A stretch of DNA of 64,000 nucleotides, from positions 248,001-312,000 of the forward strand of contig NZ_CANNGO010000003.1 of the NCBI RefSeq assembly GCF_947504215.1, in the 5' to 3' direction. How positions within the stretch are numbered: the first letter of the stretch is position 1; each line of letters opens with the position of its first letter. Under the pieces are notes generated by a model, which worked only from the letters and a program-made list of their open reading frames with translations, had not been told where the DNA came from and ran no database searches. A program made the translations under genes and the position numbers. This document shows, piece by piece, positions 51,707 through 61,299 of this stretch. The stretch comes from an uncultured Ruegeria sp. (GTDB lineage: Bacteria > Pseudomonadota > Alphaproteobacteria > Rhodobacterales > Rhodobacteraceae).

Positions 51707-53155
51707 CTATTCTGCGGCTATTGGCACGGAACGACGCTGCTCGGACACGTCCAGCGGAAACACCTTGGCCGGGTTCAGTAGCCAACGCGGATCGAAGACG
51801 TCTTTGACAGCCATCTGCGCCTCAAGATCCTGCGGCGTATATTGATGTGACATCAGATCCCGCTTCTCGATCCCAACGCCATGTTCACCTGTTAGACAGC
51901 CGCCAACATCCACACACAGCTTCAGGATTTCAGCACCGAACGCCTCACATTTCTCAAGATCACCGGGTTTGTTGGCATCAAACAGGATCAGCGGGTGCAT
52001 GTTGCCGTCACCCGCATGAAAAACGTTACCGACCGGCAAGCCGTATTCCTCGCTCATTTCTCCGATCCGGCGCAGCACTTCGGGCAAGGATGAGACCGGG
52101 ATTGTGCCATCCAGACACATATAGTCATTCATCTGCCCCATGGCACCAAAGGCCGATTTCCGCCCCAGCCAGATTTTTGCGCTTTCCTCAGCCGATTGGC
52201 TTTCGCGCAGTTCGACCGGGTTGTGGCGTTTAGCAATCTCGATGATTTTCGACAGCTGGTAGTCGATCTCGGCTTCCGAGCCTTCGACCTCTACGATCAA
52301 AAGCGCGGTGCAATCCGGATATCCAGCATGTGCAAAGTTCTCGCACGCCTTGATACAAAGCGTATCCATGAATTCGATCGCCACGGGCAAAATGCCGGAT
52401 TTGATGATGTCGGACACGCACTGCCCCGCCACCTCATTGTCATCAAAGCCCATCAGGACGGGCCGCGCGCCTTCGGGCTTGCGCAGAATACGCAGCGTTG
52501 CCTCGGTCACGACGCCCAACTGCCCTTCGGATCCGCAGATCACACCAAGCAGGTCCAGACCGCCTGAATCCAGATGGGCTCCGCCGATCTCGACCACACA
52601 GCCATCCATCATGACCATCTTGACGCCCAACAGGTTATTGGTCGTGACCCCGTATTTCAGACAATGCGCCCCGCCCGAATTCATCGCGATGTTACCCGCA
52701 ATGGCACAGGCCAACTGCGAGGATGGGTCGGGGGCATAAAAGAAGTCTTCTTCCTCGACCGCGCCGGTCACACTCAGATTGGTGCGCCCCGTCTGAACCC
52801 GTATGAACCGATTGTCATAATCGGTCTCGAGCACGTCGTTCATCCGCGCAATGCCCAGAATCACGCAATCGGCGGTTGGAAGGGCGCCGCCCGCCAACGA
52901 TGTGCCCGAGCCGCGAGGTACAACCGGCACGCCCTCGTCATGGCAGATGCGCAAGACATCCGAGACTTCCTGCGTAGTCGACGGCAGGACCGCCAACATC
53001 GGCGGGCATCTATACGCGGTCAGCGCGTCGCATTCATACGCCCTTGTTTCTGCCGGATCATGAATGACGGCATCCGCAGGCAGGACCTGCTGCAACCGCG
53101 CAAGCACGTTTTGCTTTCGGGCAAGCACGTCGGGATTTGGCCGGGGCATTTCCAT
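51707..53155 (-). CDS. glcD: Glycolate oxidase catalytic subunit GlcD
   Basis: The 482-residue FAD subunit that oxidises glycolate to glyoxylate. The flavin-binding region is visible in PVVPRGSGTSLAGGALP and DPSSQLACAIAGNIAMNSGGAHCLKYG; the C-terminal part has GNVFHAGDGNMHPLILFD and GGCLTGEHGVGIEKR. The ATG at 53155 has GGAGG seven bases upstream; an ATG six bases further in is possible. First gene of glcDEF. Confidence 0.96.
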   Translation of the reverse strand: MEMPRPNPDVLARKQNVLARLQQVLPADAVIHDPAETRAYECDALTAYRCPPMLAVLPSTTQEVSDVLRICHDEGVPVVPRGSGTSLAGGALPTADCVILGIARMNDVLETDYDNRFIRVQTGRTNLSVTGAVEEEDFFYAPDPSSQLACAIAGNIAMNSGGAHCLKYGVTTNNLLGVKMVMMDGCVVEIGGAHLDSGGLDLLGVICGSEGQLGVVTEATLRILRKPEGARPVLMGFDDNEVAGQCVSDIIKSGILPVAIEFMDTLCIKACENFAHAGYPDCTALLIVEVEGSEAEIDYQLSKIIEIAKRHNPVELRESQSAEESAKIWLGRKSAFGAMGQMNDYMCLDGTIPVSSLPEVLRRIGEMSEEYGLPVGNVFHAGDGNMHPLILFDANKPGDLEKCEAFGAEILKLCVDVGGCLTGEHGVGIEKRDLMSHQYTPQDLEAQMAVKDVFDPRWLLNPAKVFPLDVSEQRRSVPIAAE

Positions 53156-53236
53156 TGCTGATCCTCCATTTGGTAAAATAATATTACCAATTTCTTCGTC
53201 TGGCAAGTTCTGATATCCGGACGTACTGTCGCGGGC

Positions 53237-53947
53237 ATGACCTGGATCGACCGCGCCCTGTTGTTTTCGTCACTGGACTATGCCGCCGTTTTGTTGCTGA
53301 TCGGCGCATGGCAATGGATTGGCTGGAAGATCGAACACCCGTCGCCGAACAAGCAATCCGTGTCGATGATGATGGACGACTTTCGCCGCAATTGGATGCG
53401 TGAGATGGTCACCCGCCAGCCCAGGATGTTCGACGCTCAGGTCGTGGCGGCGATGCGTCAGGGCAGCACGTTTTTTGCCTCGACAACCATGATCGCGATT
53501 GGCGGCGGTCTTGCCCTGCTGGGGAACACCGAACGGTTGGCCGGGGTTGCCAGCGATCTAGCCATTGGCAGCGCGCCTGCCCTGGTTTGGGAAATCAAGA
53601 TACTGGCCGTGATCCTGCTTTTGGCCAACGCGTTCCTGAAATACGTCTGGGCGCATCGGTTGTTCGGGTATTGCGCAGTGTTAATGGCCGCAGTTCCAAA
53701 TGACCCCGAAGATCCGCAGGCGTATCCCCGTGCCGCACAGGCCGCCGAAATCTGCGTGACCGCCGCCCGCAGCTTCAACCGCGCGCTGCGCGCGACTTAC
53801 TTTGCGCTGGCCACCTTGGCCTGGATATTGGGACCTGTCGCGCTGATTTTGGGCACCGCTATTACTGTCGGTGTTTTGTACCGGCGGGAATTTGCATCGC
53901 ATTCTCGGTCAGTTCTTTTGACCCTCCTCCCAAACACAGAGTCGTGA
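53237..53947 (+). CDS. DUF599 membrane protein
   Basis: A 236-residue protein with about four membrane segments (YAAVLLLIGAWQWIGWKIE, TMIAIGGGLALLG, ILAVILLLANAFLKYVWAHRLFGYC, YFALATLAWILGPVALILG). The RQGSTFFASTTMIAIGGGLALL and FGYCAVLMAAVP motifs fit the DUF599 family, function unknown. Divergent from glcD and overlapping or nearly overlapping the next small gene. Confidence 0.88.
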   Translation: MTWIDRALLFSSLDYAAVLLLIGAWQWIGWKIEHPSPNKQSVSMMMDDFRRNWMREMVTRQPRMFDAQVVAAMRQGSTFFASTTMIAIGGGLALLGNTERLAGVASDLAIGSAPALVWEIKILAVILLLANAFLKYVWAHRLFGYCAVLMAAVPNDPEDPQAYPRAAQAAEICVTAARSFNRALRATYFALATLAWILGPVALILGTAITVGVLYRREFASHSRSVLLTLLPNTES

Positions 53948-53982
53948 TTCCCATGCTATTCACCAAACAGTATGGTCAGCCC

Positions 53983-54330
53983 ATGCGATACTTGATTCTC
54001 AGCGCCGTTCTGGCTGCGCCCGCTTTTGCCGACCCGTCGGTTATCGAGAACGTCTCGGCCAGCCAAAGTGGCGAGACATGGCGCTTCGACGTGACGATCA
54101 GGCACCCCGACACTGGGTGGGATCACTATGCAGATGGCTGGCGGGTTCTTGACATGAACGGCACGGAGCTGGGCATGCGAGTGCTGCATCACCCGCATGA
54201 GAATGAGCAGCCGTTTACCCGATCGCTAAGCGGCGTAGTTATTCCGGAAGGCGTTACGCAGGTTCAAATTCAAGCGCGGTGCAATGTCGACGGCTGGGAT
54301 ACCGAAACGACGCTTGTCATGTTGAACTGA
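53983..54330 (+). CDS. Small exported protein of unknown function
   Basis: A 115-residue protein with signal peptide MRYLILSAVLAAPAFA and a beta-rich domain (GETWRFDVTIRHPDTGWDHYADGWRVLD, EGVTQVQIQARCNVDGW). I chose the ATG at 53983 as it directly precedes the signal; a start at 53944 would overlap the DUF599 stop. No family recognised. Confidence 0.8.
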   Translation: MRYLILSAVLAAPAFADPSVIENVSASQSGETWRFDVTIRHPDTGWDHYADGWRVLDMNGTELGMRVLHHPHENEQPFTRSLSGVVIPEGVTQVQIQARCNVDGWDTETTLVMLN

Positions 54331-54333
54331 GCT

Positions 54334-54819
54334 TCAAAAGATCCCAAGGCTAAGACCAGCGGCCATGGCGGCCCCGATCTCGCGACAGGAACTCAGTTGG
54401 TTTTCCGGGATGGTCTTTTCGGCCAGAATCGACTCTGGTGATTGAGCGTGGGTGCAGATGATCAATGGCGATTGCACCTCTTTCAAGCGCCAACCAGTTG
54501 CGATCCGCGCCATTTGACGGGCTGCGTTTTCGCCATCGGATCCGGCGCATACCATCAGCGCATAGGGTCGCCCTTCGATGCGGCCCAGCACAGGGTAATA
54601 GCTCCGGTCAAAGAAGTCCTTCATCACACCTGAAATCGCCGCCAGATTTTCAGGTGCGCAAAAAACATAGCCATCTGCTTTCAAAAGATCATCCGCGCAC
54701 GCCAGATCGGCGGTTTTCAGAATGGTTTCTGCGTCGTCCCGCGCAGCATCGGCGGCCGCCTCGGCCATTTGCCGACTGCCGCCGGTGCGTGAGTGGTAGA
54801 CGATCAGAAGCTGCGCCAT
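54334..54819 (-). CDS. Flavodoxin-like / NAD(P)H oxidoreductase family protein
   Basis: A 161-residue flavodoxin-fold protein. The phosphate-binding loop HSRTGGSRQMAEAAADAA and the segment GYVFCAPENLAAISGVMKDFFDR bind FMN. A single redox partner is not evident. It starts one base after the rlmH stop. Confidence 0.88.
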   Translation of the reverse strand: MAQLLIVYHSRTGGSRQMAEAAADAARDDAETILKTADLACADDLLKADGYVFCAPENLAAISGVMKDFFDRSYYPVLGRIEGRPYALMVCAGSDGENAARQMARIATGWRLKEVQSPLIICTHAQSPESILAEKTIPENQLSSCREIGAAMAAGLSLGIF

Positions 54820-54820
54820 G

Positions 54821-55291
54821 TCAGACCCGGTGATACGGCCCGCCAGCAAGTATGGTCGCGGCCCTATAAAGTTGCTCGGCCAGCATCACACGGACCAGCA
54901 TGTGTGGCCAGACCATCGACCCGAATGAGATCGAAAAATCCGCCTCAGCGCGCAGCGACGGGTCGATGCCGTCCGCACCGCCGATGACCAGGGCCAGATC
55001 CTGCCGCCCCGCATCGCGCCAGCCGCCCAATTTCTGCGCGAAAACAGGCGAAGACATCACGCACCCGCGTTCATCCAGAGTACAGATCACCGCGCCTTTG
55101 GGCACCGCTTTGCGCAGCAGCGCCGCTTCGGCACCCATGCCCGTGTTTTTCTTGTCCTCAACCTCAACCACCGACGCAGGCCCAAGGCCCACCGCGCGGC
55201 CGGTCCGGTCAAATCGGGTCAGATAGTCGTCAAGCAGGGTCTTCTCCGGTCCGGCACGCAATCGCCCGACCGCACAAATGCTTATACGCAT
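54821..55291 (-). CDS. rlmH: 23S rRNA pseudouridine-1915 N3-methyltransferase RlmH
   Basis: A 156-residue SPOUT-fold methyltransferase that modifies pseudouridine 1915 in helix 69. The C-terminal knot is visible in LALVIGGADGIDPSLRAEADFSISFG and WPHMLVRVMLAEQLYRAATILAGGPYHRV, the family signature. It follows rsfS, the conserved order. Confidence 0.97.
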   Translation of the reverse strand: MRISICAVGRLRAGPEKTLLDDYLTRFDRTGRAVGLGPASVVEVEDKKNTGMGAEAALLRKAVPKGAVICTLDERGCVMSSPVFAQKLGGWRDAGRQDLALVIGGADGIDPSLRAEADFSISFGSMVWPHMLVRVMLAEQLYRAATILAGGPYHRV

Positions 55292-55335
55292 ATTTCTCTC
55301 GCCGCCGGCCTGTTAATGCAGGCCGGGATGGCGCC

Positions 55336-55698
55336 TCAGTTGGCTGAGGCGCTGCCGCCCTGAGGCAGCCACATCTTTTCCAGCTGGTAGAATTCGCGCA
55401 CTTCGGGGCGGAAGATATGGACGATCACGTCGCCCGTATCGATCAACACCCAGTCGCCGGCATCCTTGCCTTCGACCTTCGAGGTGAAACCGAATTCCTG
55501 CTTGATGCGATCCGTCAGCTTTTCCGCCATGGCCGAGACCTGACGGGTCGACCGACCCGAAGCAATCACCATGTGATCCGCAACCGAGGACTTGCCTTGC
55601 AGGTTGATCTGCACGACGTCTTCGGCCTTGTCATCGGAAAGTGAGGAAAGGATACGTTCAAGCAGCTTGTCGCTGATTGACTGAGAGTGGGCCATCAT
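55336..55698 (-). CDS. rsfS: Ribosome silencing factor RsfS
   Basis: About 120 residues; binds L14 and blocks subunit joining. Family segments: DDKAEDVVQINLQGKSSVADHMVIASGRSTRQV and KDAGDWVLIDTGDVIVHIFRPEVREFYQLEKMW. The start is probably one of two adjacent ATGs at 55698 and 55695; a strong GGAGG lies further upstream but serves an out-of-frame ATG at 55751 instead (separate entry). rlmH follows. Confidence 0.92.
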   Translation of the reverse strand: MMAHSQSISDKLLERILSSLSDDKAEDVVQINLQGKSSVADHMVIASGRSTRQVSAMAEKLTDRIKQEFGFTSKVEGKDAGDWVLIDTGDVIVHIFRPEVREFYQLEKMWLPQGGSASAN

Positions 55699-55751
55699 TT
55701 TGGCCCCATCATCGGCGGGCAAACCCGCCTGAGTATGTAGAGACAGGACAT
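55695..55751 (-). CDS. Possible 18-codon leader frame coupled to rsfS
   Basis: An ATG at 55751, three bases after GGAGG, opens a frame MSCLYILRRVCPPMMGPK whose TGA overlaps the rsfS ATG (ATGA). The only strong Shine-Dalgarno in the region precedes this frame, so ribosomes reaching its stop could re-initiate at rsfS. The spacing is short and translation is unproven. Confidence 0.4.
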   Translation of the reverse strand: MSCLYILRRVCPPMMGPK

Positions 55752-55859
55752 AGTCCTCCTTTGCTGCGCGCCGACAATCCCCGGCGCAGGGGTACATATA
55801 AGGTAACAAGCGGATTGCAACATTTCAATGAAGGGCCACCGAGGCCCAGACACGACGGA

Positions 55860-57221
55860 TCATTCTTTAGCGAGTTGTTGCCCGTCTGCGTCGTCAGATT
55901 CGCCACCAAGCAGCCGAACCTCACGCTGTGGGAAGGGAATCGAAATGTTCTCGGATTGGAAGGCATCCCATAACGCCAGATAGATATTGCCCCGGATATT
56001 GGTCAGCCCTTTGGTCGGATCACTAATCCAGAACCGCAGAACATAATCGACGCTGCTATTGCCAAAACCGGTGATATGGCAGACAGGTTCGTGCTTGCCA
56101 CCACTGAGCACACGGTTGACGGTTTTGACCGACCGAATGGCCGCTGCACGGACCTTGTGGGGATCGTCCCCGTAGCTTGTTCCGAAATCCAGATCCAACC
56201 GCACGAAACGGTCCGAATGTGACCAGTTCACAACTTGATTGGTGATTAGGTCTTCGTTCGGAATCAGGTATTCGCGCCCGTCGCGGGTCACGACCGAGAC
56301 ATAGCGCGCGCCCAGCGCATTGATCCAACCAAACGTATCCCCAAGCGAGATCACATCGCCCGGTTTAATCGAGCGGTCCATCAAAATGATGATGCCTGAA
56401 ATCAGGTTGGACACCACTTTTTGCAGCCCAAAACCAATACCGACACCAATCGCACCGGACAAAAGTGCAATGCCGGTCAGGTCAAAACCAAGCGTTCGGA
56501 TTGCCGCCATGAAAACGGCTCCAAACAGCAGCACCTGGATGCCTTTGGCCAGCAACACCTGCATGGAAGGTGAGATATCGTCGTTGCTTTTCAGGCCCCG
56601 CTCGGCCGCACCGGCCCCGATGCGGGCAAGTGTCAGCAGAACCCCGATCAGCAAAACAGCCTTGAGTATACCTAACGCCGTGATGTTCAGATCACCAATC
56701 GAGACGGCCACGCCATCCAGAAAATCAGCGACATCGTCGGTCAGCCCCAACGCGACCAGCGTCGCATAAATCCACATGGACCATTTGAAAATCCGCCTGA
56801 TCGTCCGATTACGTACCAGTCGGGCCAGTAGCGCAATAACGAGCCACGCCACGGCCAGCGTGGCAAACACCCCGATCAAATAGCTGCGCGACGGCCACGT
56901 GACCTGCTGCATTATCAGGTACAGACCCCAGGACAGGATCACGAAATACACCAGCGTCAGGCGGCGCATCAGCTGAACCAGAATGCGCAAGCGCCATTTG
57001 GGCCAACCTGTACGCGACCGCGCCCACTCCTCCCACCTGCTCTGGGTCATCAGCTTCAGGCAGAAGGCCAGCATCCAAAGAAACACGATGATGATGATTT
57101 GATACTGCCGCCAGCCCGGCGTGACGACCAGTTCGATCAGGTTTTGGAATTGCGAAAAAAAGGCAGCCGTCATGTTGGCGTAGAGGTCCGAAAGCGAGTC
57201 CGGTAGCAGATCCTGGTTCAT
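55860..57221 (-). CDS. MscS-family mechanosensitive ion channel
   Basis: A 453-residue inner-membrane channel. Several N-terminal membrane segments precede the pore-lining helix and MscS motif (LLSGAIGVGIGFGLQKVVSNLISGIIILMDRSIKPGD) and a cytoplasmic beta domain (GRVEYVSVV-like: GARYVSVVTRDGREYLIPNEDLITNQVVNWS). It relieves osmotic pressure. Divergent from leuC. Confidence 0.95.
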   Translation of the reverse strand: MNQDLLPDSLSDLYANMTAAFFSQFQNLIELVVTPGWRQYQIIIIVFLWMLAFCLKLMTQSRWEEWARSRTGWPKWRLRILVQLMRRLTLVYFVILSWGLYLIMQQVTWPSRSYLIGVFATLAVAWLVIALLARLVRNRTIRRIFKWSMWIYATLVALGLTDDVADFLDGVAVSIGDLNITALGILKAVLLIGVLLTLARIGAGAAERGLKSNDDISPSMQVLLAKGIQVLLFGAVFMAAIRTLGFDLTGIALLSGAIGVGIGFGLQKVVSNLISGIIILMDRSIKPGDVISLGDTFGWINALGARYVSVVTRDGREYLIPNEDLITNQVVNWSHSDRFVRLDLDFGTSYGDDPHKVRAAAIRSVKTVNRVLSGGKHEPVCHITGFGNSSVDYVLRFWISDPTKGLTNIRGNIYLALWDAFQSENISIPFPQREVRLLGGESDDADGQQLAKE

Positions 57222-57492
57222 GCACGTCTCCTGCTAAGCAGCTTGGACAAGGCTGGCGTGCGATGCAACCCAAAGCCATGGGCGCAAGCGGAATAGGGAT
57301 TGAACCTTGATTGACGCGGAAGCCCGATATATCTGGTGCGCATGAGAGTCTTTTTGGCCCCAGCTCCGACGTTGCAAGACCGCACGCGCCTGCGTGAACG
57401 GTTCTTTGGGGCCGCCCGCACGATTCTGGCCCGCCTATAGGCGGCACCCAGCCACTCGCCAGCTATTTCTCATTATCTACGGGAGAGGACCG

Positions 57493-58896
57493 ATGTCCCC
57501 CAAAACACTCTATGACAAGATCTGGGATTCCCATGTCGCGCACGAAGCCGATGATGGAACCTGTTTGCTGTATATCGACCGCCATCTGGTGCACGAAGTC
57601 ACCAGCCCACAAGCCTTCGAAGGGCTGCGTATGGCCGGTCGACCAGTCCGCGCACCGGAGAAAACCATCGCCGTACCGGATCACAATGTACCAACCACGC
57701 CGGACCGCGTGAATGGGATCGAAAACCCGGAATCACGCATTCAGGTCGAAGCGCTGGACAAGAACGCCAAGGACTTCGGTATTCACTACTATCCGGTGCA
57801 TGACGTCCGACAGGGCATTGTTCACATCGTCGGTCCTGAACAGGGTTGGACTTTGCCGGGTATGACCGTTGTCTGCGGCGACAGCCACACCGCCACCCAC
57901 GGCGCGTTTGGCGCGCTGGCGCATGGTATCGGGACGTCCGAAGTTGAACACGTTCTGGCCACGCAGACCCTGATCCAGAAGAAATCAAAGAACATGAAGG
58001 TCGAGGTCACCGGAAAACTGCAGCCCGGTGTGACCGCCAAAGACATTACTTTGGCCGTGATCGGTGAAACCGGCACTGCTGGTGGTACGGGCTATGTCAT
58101 CGAGTATTGCGGTGAAGCAATCCGCGATCTGTCGATGGAAGGCCGCATGACTGTCTGCAACATGGCCATCGAAGGCGGCGCCCGTGCGGGTCTGATTGCC
58201 CCGGATGAAACCACGTTCGAATACGTCAAAGGCCGCCCACATGCACCGAAAGGGGCTCAGTGGGAAGCCGCATTGAACTGGTGGAAAACGCTCTTCACTG
58301 ACGAAGACGCGCATTTCGACAAGGTCATCACCCTGCGCGGTGAAGACATCGCGCCCGTCGTCACCTGGGGCACCAGCCCCGAGGATGTTCTGCCGATCAC
58401 CGCAACTGTGCCAAGCCCCGATGACTTCGAAGGCGGCAAAGTCGAAGCGGCCCGTCGTTCAATCGAATATATGGGCCTGACAGCCGGCCAAAAACTCAGC
58501 GATGTGGAAATCGACACGGTCTTTATCGGGTCTTGCACCAACGGTCGGATCGAAGACCTGCGCGCCGCAGCCGAGATTCTGAAGGGTAAAAAGGTGAAAG
58601 AGGGCTTGCGTGCCATGATTGTACCGGGGTCTGGTCTAGTTCGGGCGCAGGCCGAAGAAGAAGGTCTTGCCGAGATCTTCAAAGAGGCCGGGTTCGAATG
58701 GCGCCTGGCCGGATGCTCGATGTGTCTCGCAATGAACCCTGATCAATTGCAACCGGGTGAGCGCTGTGCCGCAACCTCGAACCGCAACTTCGAAGGTCGT
58801 CAAGGACGCGGCGGACGTACCCACCTGCTGAGCCCCGCAATGGCCGCCGCCGCGGCAATCACAGGACGGCTGACAGATGTCCGAGAGTTAATGTAA
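57493..58896 (+). CDS. leuC: 3-isopropylmalate dehydratase large subunit
   Basis: The 467-residue aconitase-fold subunit for leucine synthesis. The 4Fe-4S ligands are Cys in GSCTNGR and in [38 protein letters not shown] is conserved. The ATG at 57493 follows GGGAGAGGACC. A 14-base perfect palindrome (CCGCCTATAGGCGG, 57431-57444) lies 48 bases before the start. leuD is one gene away. Confidence 0.97.
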   Translation: MSPKTLYDKIWDSHVAHEADDGTCLLYIDRHLVHEVTSPQAFEGLRMAGRPVRAPEKTIAVPDHNVPTTPDRVNGIENPESRIQVEALDKNAKDFGIHYYPVHDVRQGIVHIVGPEQGWTLPGMTVVCGDSHTATHGAFGALAHGIGTSEVEHVLATQTLIQKKSKNMKVEVTGKLQPGVTAKDITLAVIGETGTAGGTGYVIEYCGEAIRDLSMEGRMTVCNMAIEGGARAGLIAPDETTFEYVKGRPHAPKGAQWEAALNWWKTLFTDEDAHFDKVITLRGEDIAPVVTWGTSPEDVLPITATVPSPDDFEGGKVEAARRSIEYMGLTAGQKLSDVEIDTVFIGSCTNGRIEDLRAAAEILKGKKVKEGLRAMIVPGSGLVRAQAEEEGLAEIFKEAGFEWRLAGCSMCLAMNPDQLQPGERCAATSNRNFEGRQGRGGRTHLLSPAMAAAAAITGRLTDVRELM

Positions 58897-58933
58897 GCTG
58901 CCCACATAAATCAACTTATAAGGGATTGAGGAC

Positions 58934-59488
58934 ATGAGTGATTGGGTCAAATGGCTTCTGCTGGGGCTGCTATCGATAGCATTTGGCGTCTTTGCGCTGG
59001 GTAATGCTATTGCCGCATCGCTTGCGGTGACGCTCGTGACCGGTGTGTTGCTGCTGGTAGCGGGAGCATTTCAGATCGTCGGCGGCTTCACCGTCGAAGG
59101 TACCGGCAACAAGATTCTGTCTCTTGTCATGGGTGTGGTCATGCTGTTTTTGGGTTGGTCATTCCTTGATCATCCCCTGCAGGGCACGCTGACACTTGCG
59201 ACCGTCTGCCTCATCCTGTTCTTGGCAGGTGGGATCGCTCGGGTCTTTTTATCCTTTCAGATGCGTGGAACACAGTTTTTCTGGCCCACGCTAATATCGG
59301 GCATCCTGTCGATCATCCTCGCCGGCATCATCTGGTCTTATGCCGCTGCAGAGCCAGGCGTGCTTTTGCAACTGCTGGGAATTCTGCTGGGCATCGAGAT
59401 GCTGTTCAATGGGTTTGGATTGGTCTTCATGGCGTTCTTCGTCAAGAACGCACCCAAAACCGATACGACTGACGCGAAAGAAGCTTAA
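58934..59488 (+). CDS. HdeD/DUF308-family membrane protein
   Basis: A 184-residue protein with six membrane segments and the HdeD pattern (LLLGLLSIAFGVFAL, LLLVAGAFQIVGGF, MLFLGWSFLDHP, ILAGIIW). HdeD is an acid-resistance membrane protein in enterobacteria; here the role is unknown. It sits between leuC and leuD in the same direction. Confidence 0.88.
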   Translation: MSDWVKWLLLGLLSIAFGVFALGNAIAASLAVTLVTGVLLLVAGAFQIVGGFTVEGTGNKILSLVMGVVMLFLGWSFLDHPLQGTLTLATVCLILFLAGGIARVFLSFQMRGTQFFWPTLISGILSIILAGIIWSYAAAEPGVLLQLLGILLGIEMLFNGFGLVFMAFFVKNAPKTDTTDAKEA

Positions 59489-59530
59489 ACGCGGGGCACG
59501 GGCGCGGCCCTCTCCCGCAGGAGTGTGAAC

Positions 59531-60136
59531 ATGGAAAAGTTTGACAAAGTCCACGGGGTGGCCGCCCCAATGCCATTGATCAATATCGATACCGATATGA
59601 TCATTCCGAAGGTGCACCTGAAAACCATCAAGCGGTCGGGCCTCGGCGTCGTGCTGTTTGACGAAATGCGCTATCACGATCATGGCGGCGAGAATGAAGA
59701 GTTCGTTCTGAACAAGCCCGCCTATCGCAACACCGAGATTCTGGTGGCTGGTGACAATTTCGGCTGCGGCTCATCGCGTGAACACGCGCCTTGGGCCATC
59801 AAGGATTTCGGCATCAAGGTTGTGATCTCGACCAGCTTCGCCGACATCTTCTTCAACAATTGCTTCAAGAACGGCATCCTGCCGATCGTGGTTGAAGAGG
59901 AACACCACGCTGTTTTGATGGATGACGCTCATAAGGGTGAAAATGCTCGTATGACCGTGCATCTCGAGGATCAGCAGATCACCACATCGGATGGCATCGT
60001 GATCGAGTTTGATATCGACCCCCATCGCAAGCATTGCCTGATCCATGGTCTGGACGATATCGGGCTGACGATGGAAAAAGATCACCACATCGACAAATTC
60101 GAAGATCACGCAAGCCAGGCCCGCCCGTGGGTCTGA
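59531..60136 (+). CDS. leuD: 3-isopropylmalate dehydratase small subunit
   Basis: The 201-residue swivel subunit paired with LeuC. Conserved segments are [25 protein letters not shown] and [14 protein letters not shown]. The ATG at 59531 has GGAG eight bases upstream. A terminator follows. Confidence 0.96.
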   Translation: MEKFDKVHGVAAPMPLINIDTDMIIPKVHLKTIKRSGLGVVLFDEMRYHDHGGENEEFVLNKPAYRNTEILVAGDNFGCGSSREHAPWAIKDFGIKVVISTSFADIFFNNCFKNGILPIVVEEEHHAVLMDDAHKGENARMTVHLEDQQITTSDGIVIEFDIDPHRKHCLIHGLDDIGLTMEKDHHIDKFEDHASQARPWV

Positions 60137-60168
60137 TTCTTGGGGACGATTCTGTGGACACTCAACCT

Positions 60169-60203
60169 AACGGGGACGCCAAGGCGACCCCGTTCGCATT
60201 TTA
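60169..60203 (+). terminator. Terminator after leuD
   Basis: AACGGGG-a-CGCC-aa-GGCG-a-CCCCGTT, eleven pairs interrupted by one A:A mismatch, followed by CGCATTTTA. It closes the leuC-leuD unit. The rest of the interval to 60411 holds a second inverted repeat (ACCCAC...GTGGGT, about 60221-60240) and no gene. Confidence 0.75.
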
Positions 60204-60411
60204 GGGGTTAAACCTGATACACCCACAACATGTAGTGGGTCGAATCTTTTACACGTCGAATTTACGACAGCAATGATGCAAAGCCGCACCACTTTCGCCA
60301 TCATTTTGCCCGAAATCGGGTGTCTTCTGCGCCATGGCTTGAGCGAAATGTCGCTTATCGCCAATGTGTCGTTAGACAGGCAACCGCCAGGAAAAAATCG
60401 GCGGAGACAAG

Positions 60412-61299
60412 TTGGAATGTAAGTCGGCAGAGATCGGCTACTCCGGTTTGAAAAAAGGGTTCGGAATTGTGATTGCGCGCACATCAGGGGCGGCGATACG
60501 TGGAATATTGGTGGCACTCATGGTGCTTACTCCCGCGTTATACCTCCCAGTATCATCGACGAACGGGACCGAGATTGTGGTCTTTCTCGCGATACTCGCG
60601 TTTATCTTGACATTTGCTGAATACAATTCTGCCTTTCCCAGTTTCATTGAGTTTCGTGATGCGCCGCCGGTGAACCGGTTGCGATTCGTTGGCCTGATGT
60701 CGATGGTCACTTTTCTAACGCTGATCTGTAAGAACACTTACGCCCCGACAGAGCTGACAACATTCTTCTATTCAATGGGTCTGTCCGTCGCCAACGTTGT
60801 CGACTTCCCGTATTCGCCGGTTCGTCTGATCGTGTTGATGGTTCCCGCTGACGCAAGTCTGCCATTGATTGAACTGGTTCGCGTCACTGCCAGTGTTGCC
60901 TATGTTGCCGCCTTGGTGACGATCGCCAGCTTTGCGTATGCCGTCAAACTGAAGGGGTGGCCCACCGGCAATGGCGCGTTCAACGTGTGGACCAATTTAC
61001 CGCTGTTTGACCCAACCAAAGGTGGGGATGTTGTGGCTCGGCTACAGCGCGATGGACGTTTGAATATCTGCATCGGTGTCTTGCTTCCTTTTCTTATCCC
61101 TGCCGCGATTGAAATGCTGACAAACTTCGCCAACCCGATCTCGCTGAGCAATCCTCAGACCTTGATCTGGACGCTAAGCGCTTGGGCCTTTTTGCCCGCC
61201 AGCATGATCATGCGGGGAATGGCGACACTGCGCATCGCAAGTTTGATCGTCGAAAAACGCCGCGCCTATTCCACGAACGAGACAACTCAGGCTGCATGA
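60412..61299 (+). CDS. Polytopic membrane protein of unknown function
   Basis: A 295-residue protein with about six to eight membrane segments (GILVALMVLTPALYLPV, VVFLAILAFILTFAEYN, VGLMSMVTFLTLICK, IELVRVTASVAYVAALVTIASFAYAV, NICIGVLLPFLIPAAIEML). The likely start is TTG at 60412 behind GGCGGAG. Its stop overlaps the next gene's start (ATGA). I recall similar proteins in roseobacters near leucine genes, without known function. Confidence 0.82.
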   Translation: MECKSAEIGYSGLKKGFGIVIARTSGAAIRGILVALMVLTPALYLPVSSTNGTEIVVFLAILAFILTFAEYNSAFPSFIEFRDAPPVNRLRFVGLMSMVTFLTLICKNTYAPTELTTFFYSMGLSVANVVDFPYSPVRLIVLMVPADASLPLIELVRVTASVAYVAALVTIASFAYAVKLKGWPTGNGAFNVWTNLPLFDPTKGGDVVARLQRDGRLNICIGVLLPFLIPAAIEMLTNFANPISLSNPQTLIWTLSAWAFLPASMIMRGMATLRIASLIVEKRRAYSTNETTQAA

